Assembly: GCF_002285635.2 (NCBI RefSeq)
Contig: NZ_CP023049.2
Span: forward strand, 496,001-560,000
Source of the DNA: Chryseobacterium piperi
GTDB taxonomy: Bacteria; Bacteroidota; Bacteroidia; Flavobacteriales; Weeksellaceae
DNA: 64,000 bases
Direction of reading: 5' to 3'
The notes under the pieces were generated by a model, which ran no database searches, had not been told where the DNA came from, and saw only the letters and a list, made by a program, of their open reading frames with translations. The position numbers and the translations under genes are program-made. Below are positions 55,663 to 64,000 of this stretch, one piece after another; position 1 is the stretch's first letter; the number at the start of each line of letters is the position of its first letter.

Positions 55663-56340
55663 ATGAAAAAAATTAGTGTTATCGCGTTAGTAGCTGTAGG
55701 ATTGTTAGTAGCATCTTGTAATAAAGAAAAAACGGCAGAAACAGCTGTTTCCGGTCAGGAGCAGACTGTAGCAGAGAGCATTGGAGAAGTATTGTCTATA
55801 GATACAGTAGCTTCAGTTGTTAACTGGAAGGCTTTTCACAAAGGAGGTTTTGCACCTCGTTGGGGAACGCTTCATATAAAATCTGGCGACTTAAGCGTTG
55901 CAGGGAATCAGATTTCTGCAGGAAATTTTGTGATTGATATGACATCGATCAAAGTTGATCCTGCTTCAGTAACGGAAAAAGATAAAAAACCGGAAGATCT
56001 GGAAGCTCACTTGAAAAATCCTGATTTCTTTAATGTAGAAAAAAATCCGGTTTCTGATTTCAAAATTACAAGTGTGTCGGATTTAAAAGAAACACCTAAG
56101 GATGCTGTTACAGGAGCTAATAAAACAGTAAGTGGAAATCTTACTTTATTAGGGAAAACAATGAATGTAACCTTTCCTGCTAAAATAGATGCAACAGATA
56201 ATTCAGCTTCTATTCAGGCTAAATTTACTGTAAACAGAGCAGACTGGGGAATCAAATTTGGAACTTCAGAAGCTGATCCTGCTGAATGGATGGTGAGTAA
56301 AGACATCGAAATTACTGTAGATGTAACAGCTAAAAAATAA
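55663..56340 (+). CDS. YceI family lipoprotein
   Basis: 225-aa exported lipoprotein, lipobox LLVASC with Cys19. YceI family members form a lipocalin-like barrel that binds polyisoprenoids or other lipids. Visible motifs: VVNWKAFHKGGFAPRWGTL in the first strands, NQISAGNFVIDMTSIKV, the segment LKNPDFFNVEKNPVSDFKIT, and a C-terminal NRADWGIKFGTSEADPAEWM. All family parts are present. It is monocistronic. Confidence 0.92.
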   Translation: MKKISVIALVAVGLLVASCNKEKTAETAVSGQEQTVAESIGEVLSIDTVASVVNWKAFHKGGFAPRWGTLHIKSGDLSVAGNQISAGNFVIDMTSIKVDPASVTEKDKKPEDLEAHLKNPDFFNVEKNPVSDFKITSVSDLKETPKDAVTGANKTVSGNLTLLGKTMNVTFPAKIDATDNSASIQAKFTVNRADWGIKFGTSEADPAEWMVSKDIEITVDVTAKK

Positions 56341-56364
56341 ATTGTTAGATATATCCTAAATAGT

Positions 56365-56390
56365 AGAGCTGCTTTTCTTAAGGCGGCTCT
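56365..56390 (+). terminator. Terminator behind the YceI gene
   Basis: AGAGCTGC / GCGGCTCT with one mismatch and a T run. Confidence 0.7.
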
Positions 56391-56506
56391 TTTTGATTAT
56401 CAACTGTTAAACTTTCCATCTTTAACTTTTTTTAGGAATTGATAACATAGGGACGGCATCATTTTTTCTCTTTATTGATCTATTAACACCAATAAATCTT
56501 ACTATT

Positions 56507-57055
56507 ATGTCGAAAAAAATTGCAATTCTTGCCACCAACGGTTTTGAAGAAAGTGAATTACAATCTCCAAAAGAATATCTGGAACAACAAGGATGGACTG
56601 CGCATATCGTCAGTCCTGAATCCGGTACTATTAAGGCTTGGGCAGAAAAAGATTGGGGAAAGGACTATCAAGTAGATAAATCCCTGAATGAAGTGAACGC
56701 TTCGGAATATGATGCGCTGGTACTGCCTGGAGGAGTTATTAATCCAGATCATTTAAGAACGAATGAAAAAGCATTATCATTTGTGAGAGATTTTTTCCAG
56801 CAACATAAGCCTGTAGCCGCTATTTGTCATGGTCCTCAGGTTTTAATTAATGCAGGAGTAGTAGAGGGGAGAAATATGACTTCAGTAAACTCCATTAGTG
56901 AGGATTTGAAAAATGCAGGAGCAAGATGGGAAGATCGTGAAGTTATTGTAGATCAAGGGTTGGTAACCAGCAGGACTCCTAAAGATTTACCGGCTTTTAA
57001 TGCCAAGATGGTAGAGGAAATAAAAGAAGGAAAGCATCAAGAGCAAACCTTATAA
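56507..57055 (+). CDS. DJ-1/PfpI family class I glutamine amidotransferase-like protein
   Basis: 182-aa cytosolic protein of the PfpI/YhbO type. Glu15 in GFEESELQSPKEYL, the nucleophile Cys107 with His108 in PVAAICHGPQVLINAGVVEG, and the C-terminal RTPKDLPAFNAKMVEEI are present. Family members act as chaperone, glyoxalase or protein-repair enzymes under stress; the exact activity is not fixed by sequence. Single gene with a terminator behind it. Confidence 0.92.
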   Translation: MSKKIAILATNGFEESELQSPKEYLEQQGWTAHIVSPESGTIKAWAEKDWGKDYQVDKSLNEVNASEYDALVLPGGVINPDHLRTNEKALSFVRDFFQQHKPVAAICHGPQVLINAGVVEGRNMTSVNSISEDLKNAGARWEDREVIVDQGLVTSRTPKDLPAFNAKMVEEIKEGKHQEQTL

Positions 57056-57080
57056 ATTTTAACCGATTTATTCATTTTCA

Positions 57081-57122
57081 AACAGCAGGAATAACAACTT
57101 AAAAGTGTTTATTCCTGCTGTT
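57081..57122 (+). terminator. Terminator behind the PfpI gene
   Basis: AACAGCAGGAATA / TATTCCTGCTGTT and a run of T. Confidence 0.88.
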
Positions 57123-57182
57123 TTTTTTGAGCTTAATGTAATCGTTTAATGTTTTGTTACTCACAACAACTAATTTTGTGGG

Positions 57183-57440
57183 ATGTGTTATTACTTGTTT
57201 TTAATCAATATATTGACATTAATCTGTTTCGGATATGATAAGTTTTTAGCGAAAAATTATAAAAAGCGAATATCAGAAAACAGGCTGTTGATATTCAGTT
57301 TTATAGGTGGAACTATAGGAGCTTTTTTAGGAATTGTCATTTTCAGACATAAGATATCGAAAAAGGCTTTTTTGCTGAAATTGGGAATCGTGACCAGGGT
57401 TCAAGTGATACTCATTTACTTTTTTAGAAAATATTTTTAA
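57183..57440 (+). CDS. DUF1294 membrane protein
   Basis: 85-aa protein with two hydrophobic helices (YYLFLINILTLICFGYDKFLA and LLIFSFIGGTIGAFLGIVIF). The DUF1294 signature is clear: FGYDKFLAKNYKKRISENRLL, GGTIGAFLGI and FRHKISKKAFLLKL. Function unknown. Its start codon follows the preceding terminator by about 60 bp. Confidence 0.82.
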   Translation: MCYYLFLINILTLICFGYDKFLAKNYKKRISENRLLIFSFIGGTIGAFLGIVIFRHKISKKAFLLKLGIVTRVQVILIYFFRKYF

Positions 57441-57603
57441 AAATTATTTGTTAAATCTTATCTGAAATTAGCTTTGGTATTCCTACTTAAACCGGTATAA
57501 TGAGTTCTGATATAAAGGCTTAGCTGATTGATTTATTTTAAGCCTCTCATTATGAATTTGTTAAATAATAGATATTGTTGCTAAGTATTTCATTTAAAAA
57601 CAC

Positions 57604-57611
57604 TATTTTTG
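57604..57611 (+). promoter_or_regulatory. -7 promoter box of bipA
   Basis: TATTTTTG followed by CACCC, 18 bp before the ATG; same string as in front of the histone-like gene. Confidence 0.65.
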
Positions 57612-57629
57612 CACCCGTAAAAATCATTC

Positions 57630-59435
57630 ATGCAAAACATTAGAAATATTGCGATTATCGCACACGTTGACCACGGAAAGACGACTTTGGTTGACAAGAT
57701 TATTCATGCTACAAACATTTTCAGAGAAAATCAGGAAAGTGGAGAATTAATAATGGATAATAACGATCTTGAAAGAGAAAGAGGGATTACCATTTTATCT
57801 AAAAATATTTCTGTTACTTATAAAGACGTTAAAATTAACGTAATTGATACTCCTGGTCACGCCGATTTTGGTGGTGAGGTAGAGAGAGTTCTTAAAATGG
57901 CAGATGGTGTAATTTTGTTAGTAGATGCTTTCGAAGGTCCAATGCCACAAACCAGATTCGTATTGCAAAAAGCTTTAGAATTAGGTTTAAGACCATTAGT
58001 GGTTATTAATAAAGTAGATAAACCAAACTGTCGTCCTGACGAAGTTCATGACCAGGTATTTGATTTATTCTTTAACCTGGAAGCGACTGAAGAGCAATTG
58101 GATTTCCCAACGTTCTACGGTTCTTCTAAACAAGGTTGGTTCAATACTTCTTTGGAGCAGACTGAAGATATTTTCCCATTATTGGATGGTATTTTAGAAT
58201 ATGTTCCTGAGCCGAAAGTATCAGAAGGAAACTTACAGATGCAGATTGTTTCTTTAGATTACTCTTCATTCTTAGGAAGAATAGCTATTGGAAAAGTAAT
58301 AAGAGGAGAGATTAAAGAATCTCAGTGGATCGGTTTAGCACAGGCAGACGGTAAAATTGTAAAAGGAAAAGTAAAAGAACTTTACATTTTTGAAGGTTTA
58401 GGAAAGAAAAAAGTAAGTGAAGTAAAAGCTGGAGATATCTGTGCTGTTGTAGGCTTCGATGCTTTCCAGATTGGTGATTCTTTCGTAGATATGGAGAATC
58501 CTGAACCATTACCTAGAACTGCAATTGATGAGCCTACGTTGAACATGACGTTCTCAATTAACAATTCACCTTTCTTCGGAAAAGATGGTAAATATGTAAC
58601 TTCTAACCACCTGAAAGAAAGATTAACAAAAGAATTAGAGAAAAACTTAGCATTAAGAGTTCAGCAGACTGATGATGCCAACACTTTCTTAGTATTCGGT
58701 AGAGGTATTCTTCACTTGTCAGTTTTAATTGAAACAATGAGAAGAGAAGGGTATGAAATGACAATTGGTCAGCCACAGGTTATCCTGAGAGAAATCGATG
58801 GAGAGAAATGTGAGCCTTATGAATCTTTAGTGGTTGATGTTCCTGAAGAGTATGCTTCAAGAGTAATCGATTTAGCTACTCAAAGAAAAGGGGACCTTCA
58901 TATTATGGAAACTAAAGGTGAGATGCAGCATATGGAATTCGAAATTCCTTCAAGAGGTTTGATCGGATTGCGTTCTCAAATGTTAACAGCTACTGCTGGT
59001 GAAGCTATTATGGCACACCGTTTCACAGAATACAAGCCTTTCAAAGGTGCAATTCCTGGAAGAAATAACGGGGTATTGATCAGCAAGACTCAAGGACCAG
59101 CTACAGAATATTCAATTGCTAAACTACAGGATAGAGGTAAATTCTTCGTTGATCCGGGTGAGGAAATCTATGCAGGTATGATCATTGGTGAGCAAAACAA
59201 GCCAGGAGATCTAGTTGTAAATATCGTGGAAGCAAAGCAGTTGAACAACATGAGAGCTTCTGGAAAAGATAAAGATACTGGTGTTGCTCCAAAAATCTTA
59301 TTCTCATTGGAAGAATGTATGGAATATATTCAAAGTGATGAAGCAATTGAAGTAACTCCAAACTTCATCAGAATGAGAAAGAAAGTTCTTTCTGAAGAAG
59401 AAAGAAAAAGAATGGAAAGATCAGGAAAAGCTTAA
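57630..59435 (+). CDS. typA: Translational GTPase BipA/TypA
   Basis: 601-aa ribosome-binding GTPase. G1 is [14 protein letters not shown], the switch region is [11 protein letters not shown]3 is [15 protein letters not shown] and G4 NKVDK. EF-G-like domains III and V follow ([21 protein letters not shown] and [20 protein letters not shown]), then the BipA-specific C-terminal domain (NAIDEA-like end region [24 protein letters not shown]). Length matches the family. It helps ribosome assembly and stress adaptation. Monocistronic with own promoter and terminator. Confidence 0.97.
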   Translation: MQNIRNIAIIAHVDHGKTTLVDKIIHATNIFRENQESGELIMDNNDLERERGITILSKNISVTYKDVKINVIDTPGHADFGGEVERVLKMADGVILLVDAFEGPMPQTRFVLQKALELGLRPLVVINKVDKPNCRPDEVHDQVFDLFFNLEATEEQLDFPTFYGSSKQGWFNTSLEQTEDIFPLLDGILEYVPEPKVSEGNLQMQIVSLDYSSFLGRIAIGKVIRGEIKESQWIGLAQADGKIVKGKVKELYIFEGLGKKKVSEVKAGDICAVVGFDAFQIGDSFVDMENPEPLPRTAIDEPTLNMTFSINNSPFFGKDGKYVTSNHLKERLTKELEKNLALRVQQTDDANTFLVFGRGILHLSVLIETMRREGYEMTIGQPQVILREIDGEKCEPYESLVVDVPEEYASRVIDLATQRKGDLHIMETKGEMQHMEFEIPSRGLIGLRSQMLTATAGEAIMAHRFTEYKPFKGAIPGRNNGVLISKTQGPATEYSIAKLQDRGKFFVDPGEEIYAGMIIGEQNKPGDLVVNIVEAKQLNNMRASGKDKDTGVAPKILFSLEECMEYIQSDEAIEVTPNFIRMRKKVLSEEERKRMERSGKA

Positions 59436-59460
59436 TAATAATCCTGTATTTATAGATATA

Positions 59461-59480
59461 AGCCTCGGTTTTTCGAGGCT
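59461..59480 (+). terminator. Terminator behind bipA
   Basis: AGCCTCG / CGAGGCT with a 6-base loop and a T run. Confidence 0.85.
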
Positions 59481-59553
59481 TTTTTATTAAAAAAAATACA
59501 AGGAATTGAATTTATTATAATATTTTTAAAAAAGGTAAAAAAATAATTTAATG

Positions 59554-59561
59554 TAGTTTTG
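59554..59561 (+). promoter_or_regulatory. -7 promoter box of the GH10-like gene, very close to the start
   Basis: TAGTTTTG then CACCCT, only six bases before the ATG. This would give a leaderless or nearly leaderless mRNA. Confidence 0.6.
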
Positions 59562-59567
59562 CACCCT

Positions 59568-61175
59568 ATGAAAGTTAGTAATTTAAAATTGATCGTATTA
59601 CTGGGAGTACTGGCTTCTTGTGGAAGTTCCCGTACCGTTACTAATACGACAAAGCCTGTCAGGAATAGTAACACAACAAACAATCCTGTTAAAAATCATC
59701 CAAAAGAGCCAGTTGCAGTGAAAAAGCCGAATACGGCGCAACAGCCTGCTGACGAGATTTTAAAAGTCAACCTTCCTGCTATTAACAGAGAATTTCGAGG
59801 TGCCTGGATTGCTAGTGTAGCTAATATCAACTGGCCTTCAAGAAATAATTTATCCATTGATCAACAGAAAGCTGAAGCGATCAGTATGCTGGATATGTTG
59901 AAAGATAATAATTTCAATGCGGTTATTTTTCAGGTGCGCCCATCGGCGGATGCTTTATATACAAGTTCATTAGAACCCTGGTCTTATTTCCTTACCGGAG
60001 AAACAGGAAAATCTCCCTACCCGAATTATGACCCTTTGCAGTTTTGGGTTGAAGAGTCTCATAAAAGAGGTTTAGAGCTTCATGTATGGCTTAATCCTTA
60101 CAGAGCACACCATACGAATGGAGGATCGGTTAACAACCTTTCAATGGCGAATAAACTTTCTGATATAGTAGTAAGGTTAAAAAATGGAATGTACTGGTTT
60201 GATCCTGCAAATCCTAAAACACAAGGGCATGTTTCTAATGTGGTAAAAGATATTGTACAGAGATATGATATTGATGCGGTTCATTTTGATGATTATTTTT
60301 ATCCTTATGCCACTTACAATAAAGGAGCTGATTTTCCGGATAATGCAAGCTGGAATGCCTACGTAAGTAAAGGCGGAACACTATCAAGAGCAGACTGGAG
60401 AAGAGATAATGTGAATAAGTTTGTAGAACGTATCTATAAAGAAATCCATGCAGAAAAAAGCTATGTGAAATTCGGGATCAGTCCATTCGGGATCTGGAAG
60501 CCAGGATATCCTGCAGGTATTACAGGATCATCTCAATATGATGAGTTGTATGCTGATGCCAAGTTATGGCTGAATAAAGGTTGGGTAGATTATTTTTCGC
60601 CTCAGTTATATTGGCCGATTGAGTCCAGAGGACAGGGATTTGGAGCGCTATTAAACTGGTGGCAGTCAGAAAATACGCAGAACCGTCATTTATGGCCAGG
60701 GTTAAATACAGTTGAAATTAAAACTTCGGATCGTCCTACGGAAATAAAAAATCAGATTGAGCTTTCGAGACAGATTTTAAAAAGTGATGCTGGAGAAGTT
60801 CACTGGAGTATCGCTGGACTGACAAGGAATCCGGGTATGTTAAGTACATTGAGAAACGGACCTTATAAAGAAAAAGCATTAGTTCCAAAAAGTCCATGGA
60901 TTAAAGCAGCGCCATTAATGACCCCAACATTGTTTGTTACAGATAACGGAAGCTTTGCACGGGCGAACTGGAGCAGTAAAAATCTTAAAGATGTTTTCCA
61001 GTGGGTATTGTTTAAACAATATAATGGAATTTGGGAAACAGAAATTTTAACGTTGGAAACTCTTTCCAAAGATATTCCGAAATATAAAGATGGGAAAACA
61101 TTGAATGCAGTTGCCATAAAAGCTGTAGACAGACTAGGAAATGAGAGTGATTATATGGCTAAAAAAATAAAGTAG
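59568..61175 (+). CDS. GH10-like (DUF187/GHL10) family glycoside hydrolase lipoprotein
   Basis: 536 aa from ATG at 59568; an in-frame TTG three codons upstream lies on the promoter itself and is rejected. Lipobox GVLASC (Cys18), then a Thr/Asn/Lys-rich linker to about residue 65. The catalytic barrel begins with REFRGAWIASVANINWPS, the hallmark of this family, and continues with FQVRPSADALYTSSLEPWSYFL, GLELHVWLNPYRAHH and DAVHFDDYFYPY, whose acidic residues are probable catalytic ones. A C-terminal FN3-like part ends in VAIKAVDRLGNESDY. Family members may cleave glycans or denuded peptidoglycan; substrate not known. Confidence 0.88.
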   Translation: MKVSNLKLIVLLGVLASCGSSRTVTNTTKPVRNSNTTNNPVKNHPKEPVAVKKPNTAQQPADEILKVNLPAINREFRGAWIASVANINWPSRNNLSIDQQKAEAISMLDMLKDNNFNAVIFQVRPSADALYTSSLEPWSYFLTGETGKSPYPNYDPLQFWVEESHKRGLELHVWLNPYRAHHTNGGSVNNLSMANKLSDIVVRLKNGMYWFDPANPKTQGHVSNVVKDIVQRYDIDAVHFDDYFYPYATYNKGADFPDNASWNAYVSKGGTLSRADWRRDNVNKFVERIYKEIHAEKSYVKFGISPFGIWKPGYPAGITGSSQYDELYADAKLWLNKGWVDYFSPQLYWPIESRGQGFGALLNWWQSENTQNRHLWPGLNTVEIKTSDRPTEIKNQIELSRQILKSDAGEVHWSIAGLTRNPGMLSTLRNGPYKEKALVPKSPWIKAAPLMTPTLFVTDNGSFARANWSSKNLKDVFQWVLFKQYNGIWETEILTLETLSKDIPKYKDGKTLNAVAIKAVDRLGNESDYMAKKIK

Positions 61176-61242
61176 TCCTGGAGTAATAAAACTTTGGAAT
61201 TTCAGATTTACTAAAACAACAGGATCTGTCATTGGCTAAAAA

Positions 61243-61281
61243 TAAAATAAAAGCAATTCTATTTAGAATTGCTTTTATTTT
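61243..61281 (+). terminator. Terminator behind the GH10-like gene
   Basis: AATAAAAGCAATTCT / AGAATTGCTTTTATT, a long stem around a short loop with a T run. Confidence 0.8.
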
Positions 61282-61422
61282 AGAATAACTATAAATTATT
61301 AGTTTAAGTCGTTGTATTTCATTTTGTTGTAGCGTTAATTCAGTTGGATTTAAGAAAATTTTAAACTTTAGCGGAATCATTTTTGCATCATTTTATTCAT
61401 AATCACTAAAAAATAAAATATT

Positions 61423-61974
61423 ATGAATACGAACAGACTTTCCCCTGCAATTGAAAAAGCGTTAAGTGACCAAATGAATAAAGAGATTCATGCGGCACAT
61501 ACATTCTTGTCTTATGGAATTTGGGCTGATGATAAAGGATATCAGGGTATTGCGAATTTCCTGTACAGACACGCGCAGGAAGAGAGGAATCATTCTATTA
61601 AATTTATGGAATATGTATTAAACAGAGGTGGAAAACCAAAAGTAAATGCGATCCCTGAACCACCTGCTGATCCTAAATCTTTAACCGCTTGTTTCGATGG
61701 GATTTTCCAGCATGAAGTAGATAATACGACTGCTATTTATAAAATTGTGGATTTATCACTTCAGGAAAAAGACTGGGCTACCTGGAATTTTATGCAATGG
61801 TTTGTACAGGAGCAGATAGAAGAGGAAACACTGGCGCAGAACTTAATTGATAAATTGAAAATTGCCGGTGGCGATCGCGCTACAGATGAATCTTTATTTA
61901 CTCTGGATAAAACATTAGAAAAAACACCTGACGATGCTCCATTAGCACAAAACGCTACAGGAGCCAATCCATAA
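61423..61974 (+). CDS. Bacterial non-heme ferritin
   Basis: 183-aa iron-storage protein forming a 24-subunit shell. Ferroxidase residues are visible in the four-helix bundle: Glu in QMNKEIHAAHTFLSY, the ExxH motif in HAQEERNHSIKFMEY, and Glu in FVQEQIEEETLAQNLIDKL. The helix order and length match FtnA-type ferritins, with an extra C-terminal tail of about 15 Ala/Asp/Pro-rich residues. It stands as a single gene with a terminator behind it. Confidence 0.95.
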   Translation: MNTNRLSPAIEKALSDQMNKEIHAAHTFLSYGIWADDKGYQGIANFLYRHAQEERNHSIKFMEYVLNRGGKPKVNAIPEPPADPKSLTACFDGIFQHEVDNTTAIYKIVDLSLQEKDWATWNFMQWFVQEQIEEETLAQNLIDKLKIAGGDRATDESLFTLDKTLEKTPDDAPLAQNATGANP

Positions 61975-61993
61975 GGGTAAAATAAAAATGATA

Positions 61994-62026
61994 AAAAAAT
62001 CTGTCAGATTCCTGACAGATTTTTTT
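61994..62026 (+). terminator. Terminator behind ferritin
   Basis: AATCTGTCAG / CTGACAGATT with A and T flanks. Confidence 0.88.
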
Positions 62027-62051
62027 ATTATGAAACTCACCCTAAAATCAC

Positions 62052-62059
62052 TATCTTTG
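62052..62059 (+). promoter_or_regulatory. -7 promoter box of ychF
   Basis: TATCTTTG followed by CA, full consensus match, 29 bp before the ATG. Confidence 0.6.
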
Positions 62060-62088
62060 CAGACCTTTAAAAATAAAATAGTTTCATT

Positions 62089-63180
62089 ATGAAATGTGGA
62101 ATCGTAGGATTGCCGAACGTTGGTAAATCAACTCTTTTTAACTGTTTGAGTAATGCGAAAGCTCAATCAGCCAATTATCCTTTCTGTACCATTGAACCTA
62201 ACTTAGGGACGGTATCAGTACCGGATCAAAGATTGTTTGAGTTAGAGAAATTAGTAAATCCAGAAAGAGTTTTACCAGCTGTTGTGGAGATCGTAGATAT
62301 CGCAGGTTTGGTAAAAGGAGCGAGCAAAGGAGAAGGTTTAGGAAACCAGTTCCTGGCTAATATCCGCGAATGTGAAGCTATTATTCATGTTTTAAGATGT
62401 TTTGATAATGGAAATATCATTCACGTTGAAGGATCTGTAGATCCGATGAGAGATAAAGAAATTATCGATATCGAGCTTCAGCTGAAAGATCTTGAAACAG
62501 TAGGAAAGGCTGTAGATAAAGCTAAGAAATTTATCAAATCAGGAAAAAAAGAAGATATTCTGACTTTTGAAACACTTCAGAATCTTCAGAAATTTTTAGA
62601 GGATGGTAAAAATGCAAGAGAATTTCCTGTGAATGATCTTACCAAACCAATCATTGATGAGGTTCAGTTGTTAACAAAAAAGCCTGTTCTTTACGTATGT
62701 AACGTAGATGAAAATTCTATAAAAAATGGAAATGAATGGGTAGCCAAAATTGATGAAATGGCTCAGAAGGAAGGATCTGAAATCGTTGTATTAGCAGCTC
62801 AGATTGAAGCTGATATCAATGAATTGGAGACATTTGAAGAAAGAGAGATTTTCCTTGACGAATTAGGTTTGAAAGAACCTGGTGTTAACCGTTTGATCAG
62901 AAAAGCTTATGACTTATTAAAACTTCAGACATATTTTACAGCTGGAGTAAAAGAAGTAAGAGCATGGACGATCGGGCAGGGATGGACAGCACCTCAGGCA
63001 GCTGGAGTGATCCATACCGATTTCGAAAAAGGATTTATCCGTGCTGAAGTTATTAAGTATAATGACTATATGACTTACGGTTCTGAAGCTAAGGTAAAAG
63101 AAGCTGGAAAGCTATCTGTAGAAGGAAAGGAATATATCGTTCAGGATGGGGATATCATGCATTTCAGATTTAATGTATAA
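62089..63180 (+). CDS. ychF: Redox-regulated ATPase YchF (Obg family)
   Basis: 363-aa P-loop protein that prefers ATP over GTP and binds ribosomes. G1 is GLPNVGKSTLFNCLS, G3 is DIAGLVKGASKGEGLGNQFL, and the G4 region is YVCNVDENS, where the changed NKxD motif explains the ATP preference of the family. A coiled middle segment and the C-terminal TGS domain (FTAGVKEVRAWTIGQGWTAPQAAGVIHTDFEKGF) are complete, ending QDGDIMHFRFNV. Confidence 0.97.
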   Translation: MKCGIVGLPNVGKSTLFNCLSNAKAQSANYPFCTIEPNLGTVSVPDQRLFELEKLVNPERVLPAVVEIVDIAGLVKGASKGEGLGNQFLANIRECEAIIHVLRCFDNGNIIHVEGSVDPMRDKEIIDIELQLKDLETVGKAVDKAKKFIKSGKKEDILTFETLQNLQKFLEDGKNAREFPVNDLTKPIIDEVQLLTKKPVLYVCNVDENSIKNGNEWVAKIDEMAQKEGSEIVVLAAQIEADINELETFEEREIFLDELGLKEPGVNRLIRKAYDLLKLQTYFTAGVKEVRAWTIGQGWTAPQAAGVIHTDFEKGFIRAEVIKYNDYMTYGSEAKVKEAGKLSVEGKEYIVQDGDIMHFRFNV

Positions 63181-63203
63181 AGAATATTAAAGTTATAGTA
63201 ATT

Positions 63204-63237
63204 AAAAAACGCTTCCATGAATTTGGAAGCGTTTTTT
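63204..63237. terminator. Bidirectional terminator
   Basis: AAAAAACGCTTCCA / TGGAAGCGTTTTTT around a 6-base loop, between ychF and the convergent peptide genes. Confidence 0.88.
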
Positions 63238-63273
63238 TATGTTCAAAAAATTTTGATAACACAATCTTGTTGT

Positions 63274-63435
63274 TTATGGAATCAGTTCCGGACGGCACTG
63301 AGGTTCTGCGCAGCCCATGGAAAAAATTCTGCAGGCATTGGTCTTAGGATCAAGACATTGTTTTAAACCGCCCATAATTACTTTTAATTCTTTTGAATCA
63401 AGCTTTTTTCCTTTTTGTAAATTTTGATTTTTCAT
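63274..63435 (-). CDS. Double-glycine-leader Cys-rich peptide, copy 1
   Basis: 53-aa product. The leader (MKNQNLQKGKKL, then DSKELKVIMGG) ends in Gly22-Gly23, the form of GG-type bacteriocin and natural-product precursors. The core has four cysteines in the spacing C-x7-C-x6-C-x4-C, with CLDPKTNAC and CAEPQC. The paralog 120 bp upstream has exactly the same spacing. Precursor peptides of this kind are cut and exported by C39-peptidase transporters, but no transporter or modifying enzyme lies in the window. Role (bacteriocin, signal or other) unknown. Confidence 0.7.
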   Translation of the reverse strand: MKNQNLQKGKKLDSKELKVIMGGLKQCLDPKTNACRIFSMGCAEPQCRPELIP

Positions 63436-63510
63436 TGTAATGATTTTTAATGAGTTAATGAGAATTTGAATTGTGTGAAAGAATATTAATACCTAATGCA
63501 TTTAAAATAA

Positions 63511-63538
63511 AAATCCCACTTTGATAGAAAGCGGGATT
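63511..63538 (-). terminator. Hairpin between the two peptide genes
   Basis: AAATCCC-x-CTTT pairs with AAAG-x-GGGATT with one mismatch; T-rich on the minus strand. It lies 18 bp past the stop of the upstream peptide gene. Confidence 0.65.
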
Positions 63539-63555
63539 CATAAAAAAATATCAAT

Positions 63556-63711
63556 TTAAGGAATATATCTGCATTGTAATTCAGCACATGTTCTTCCATA
63601 GGCGATGCACTGATTGGTATCCGGATCAATACACATTTGGAGTCCTCCGGTAATAGTTCTCAATTCTTTTTTGTTGAGTTTTTTACCTTTTTGTAGATTT
63701 TGATTATTCAT
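63556..63711 (-). CDS. Double-glycine-leader Cys-rich peptide, copy 2
   Basis: 51-aa paralog: leader MNNQNLQKGKKL then NKKELRTITGG with Gly22-Gly23, core LQMCIDPDTNQC, then CAELQCRYIP. Leader start and cysteine spacing are conserved with copy 1, while core residues between the cysteines have diverged, as expected for members of a precursor family under selection on the core. Own hairpin terminator behind it. Each gene seems to be transcribed separately. Confidence 0.7.
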   Translation of the reverse strand: MNNQNLQKGKKLNKKELRTITGGLQMCIDPDTNQCIAYGRTCAELQCRYIP

Positions 63712-63869
63712 GATAATAATTTTAAATGATTAGTTTAAGACGAAGTTATAAAAATAATTCATTGTGTATCGATTTATATTGAAAAATATTCACAAATATC
63801 AATTAATTATTGTATTTAAATAATTATGTAATTTTGTATGTTTGATTTTTACAAATACTTTAATAAATA

Positions 63870-64000
63870 ATGGAAAAAATATTTCACGCTTCTTTAGAGG
63901 ATTTCTATAAAGAGATGACTGTAAAGTTGGGAAAAGATCTTGAAAGCATTTTTCCCAAAGGACTGCATAAAGATATAGGACACTTTAATGTATTTGATAT
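63870..64000 (+). CDS. Probable AraC-type regulator (N-terminus only)
   Basis: The frame starts MEKIFHASLEDFYKEM and runs to the window edge, 43 codons. The segment SIFPKGLHKDIGHFNVFD resembles the N-terminal part of AraC-family regulators of Bacteroidota. The DNA-binding domain is beyond the window, so the call is tentative. It is divergent from the peptide genes and shares their upstream region (158 bp), so it could control them. Confidence 0.5.
   Translation, partial: MEKIFHASLEDFYKEMTVKLGKDLESIFPKGLHKDIGHFNVFD

Overview
The window reads as chromosome of an AT-rich Bacteroidota bacterium, most likely a Flavobacteriia/Weeksellaceae member close to Chryseobacterium. This genus call is inference. 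It rests on many promoter boxes of the Bacteroidota form TAnnTTTG, a type IX secretion C-terminal sorting domain, GLPGLI and DUF6705 family proteins, a small flavobacterial histone-H1-like protein, and short dispersed repeats of a type I associate with this group. There is no rRNA and no CRISPR array. One tRNA (Arg, anticodon TCG) lies near 14.1 kb.

Layout. 0-14 kb: a cut Nei/Fpg DNA glycosylase, dGTPase, an SPFH/band-7 protein, a DUF4377 lipoprotein, an Mpo1-like (DUF962) protein, an amino acid permease, a secreted S15 peptidase, and a TPR protein paired with a plug-less TonB-receptor-like barrel. 14-18 kb: the tRNA, a GLPGLI protein, a frameshifted Cys-rich secreted peptide, a repeat-built T9SS cargo protein and two poorly known genes. 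18.5-22.2 kb: the oxidative pentose phosphate operon gnd-zwf-pgl. 22-31 kb: secreted hydrolases, namely an M20 amidohydrolase, a beta-propeller lactonase, two sulfatases and, between the sulfatases, the formylglycine-generating enzyme expected to activate them, then an isochorismatase-like hydrolase.

31.3-38.7 kb is gene-sparse. It holds a directly repeated 79-bp element that looks like a compact promoter-terminator unit, several similar hairpins, a flavin dehydrogenase + SDR pair, two tandem quinone-reductase-like paralogs with duplicated promoter and operator, and an SRPBCC protein. 38.7-46 kb: a membrane TPR/HTH regulator, a Bcr/CflA-type exporter, an AraC regulator and a SWIM-SNF2 helicase. 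46.3-48.1 kb: the histone-like gene with an apparently intact IS1182-family element inserted directly behind it.

48-63 kb: M28 peptidase, RDD protein, Tex, a lipoprotein cluster (JAMM-like lipoprotein plus two DUF6705 lipoproteins), YceI, a PfpI/DJ-1 protein, DUF1294, BipA, a GH10-like lipoprotein, ferritin and YchF. 63.2-63.8 kb: two tandem unmarked genes for double-glycine-leader peptides with an identical four-cysteine pattern, followed by the start of a probable AraC-type regulator.

The best candidates for something undescribed are the GG-leader Cys4 peptide pair (63.27-63.71 kb), the JAMM-like lipoprotein with its duplicated DUF6705 partners (52.9-55.4 kb), and the 79-bp direct repeats at 31.5 and 32.3 kb. 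Functions for these are inferred from sequence pattern only.
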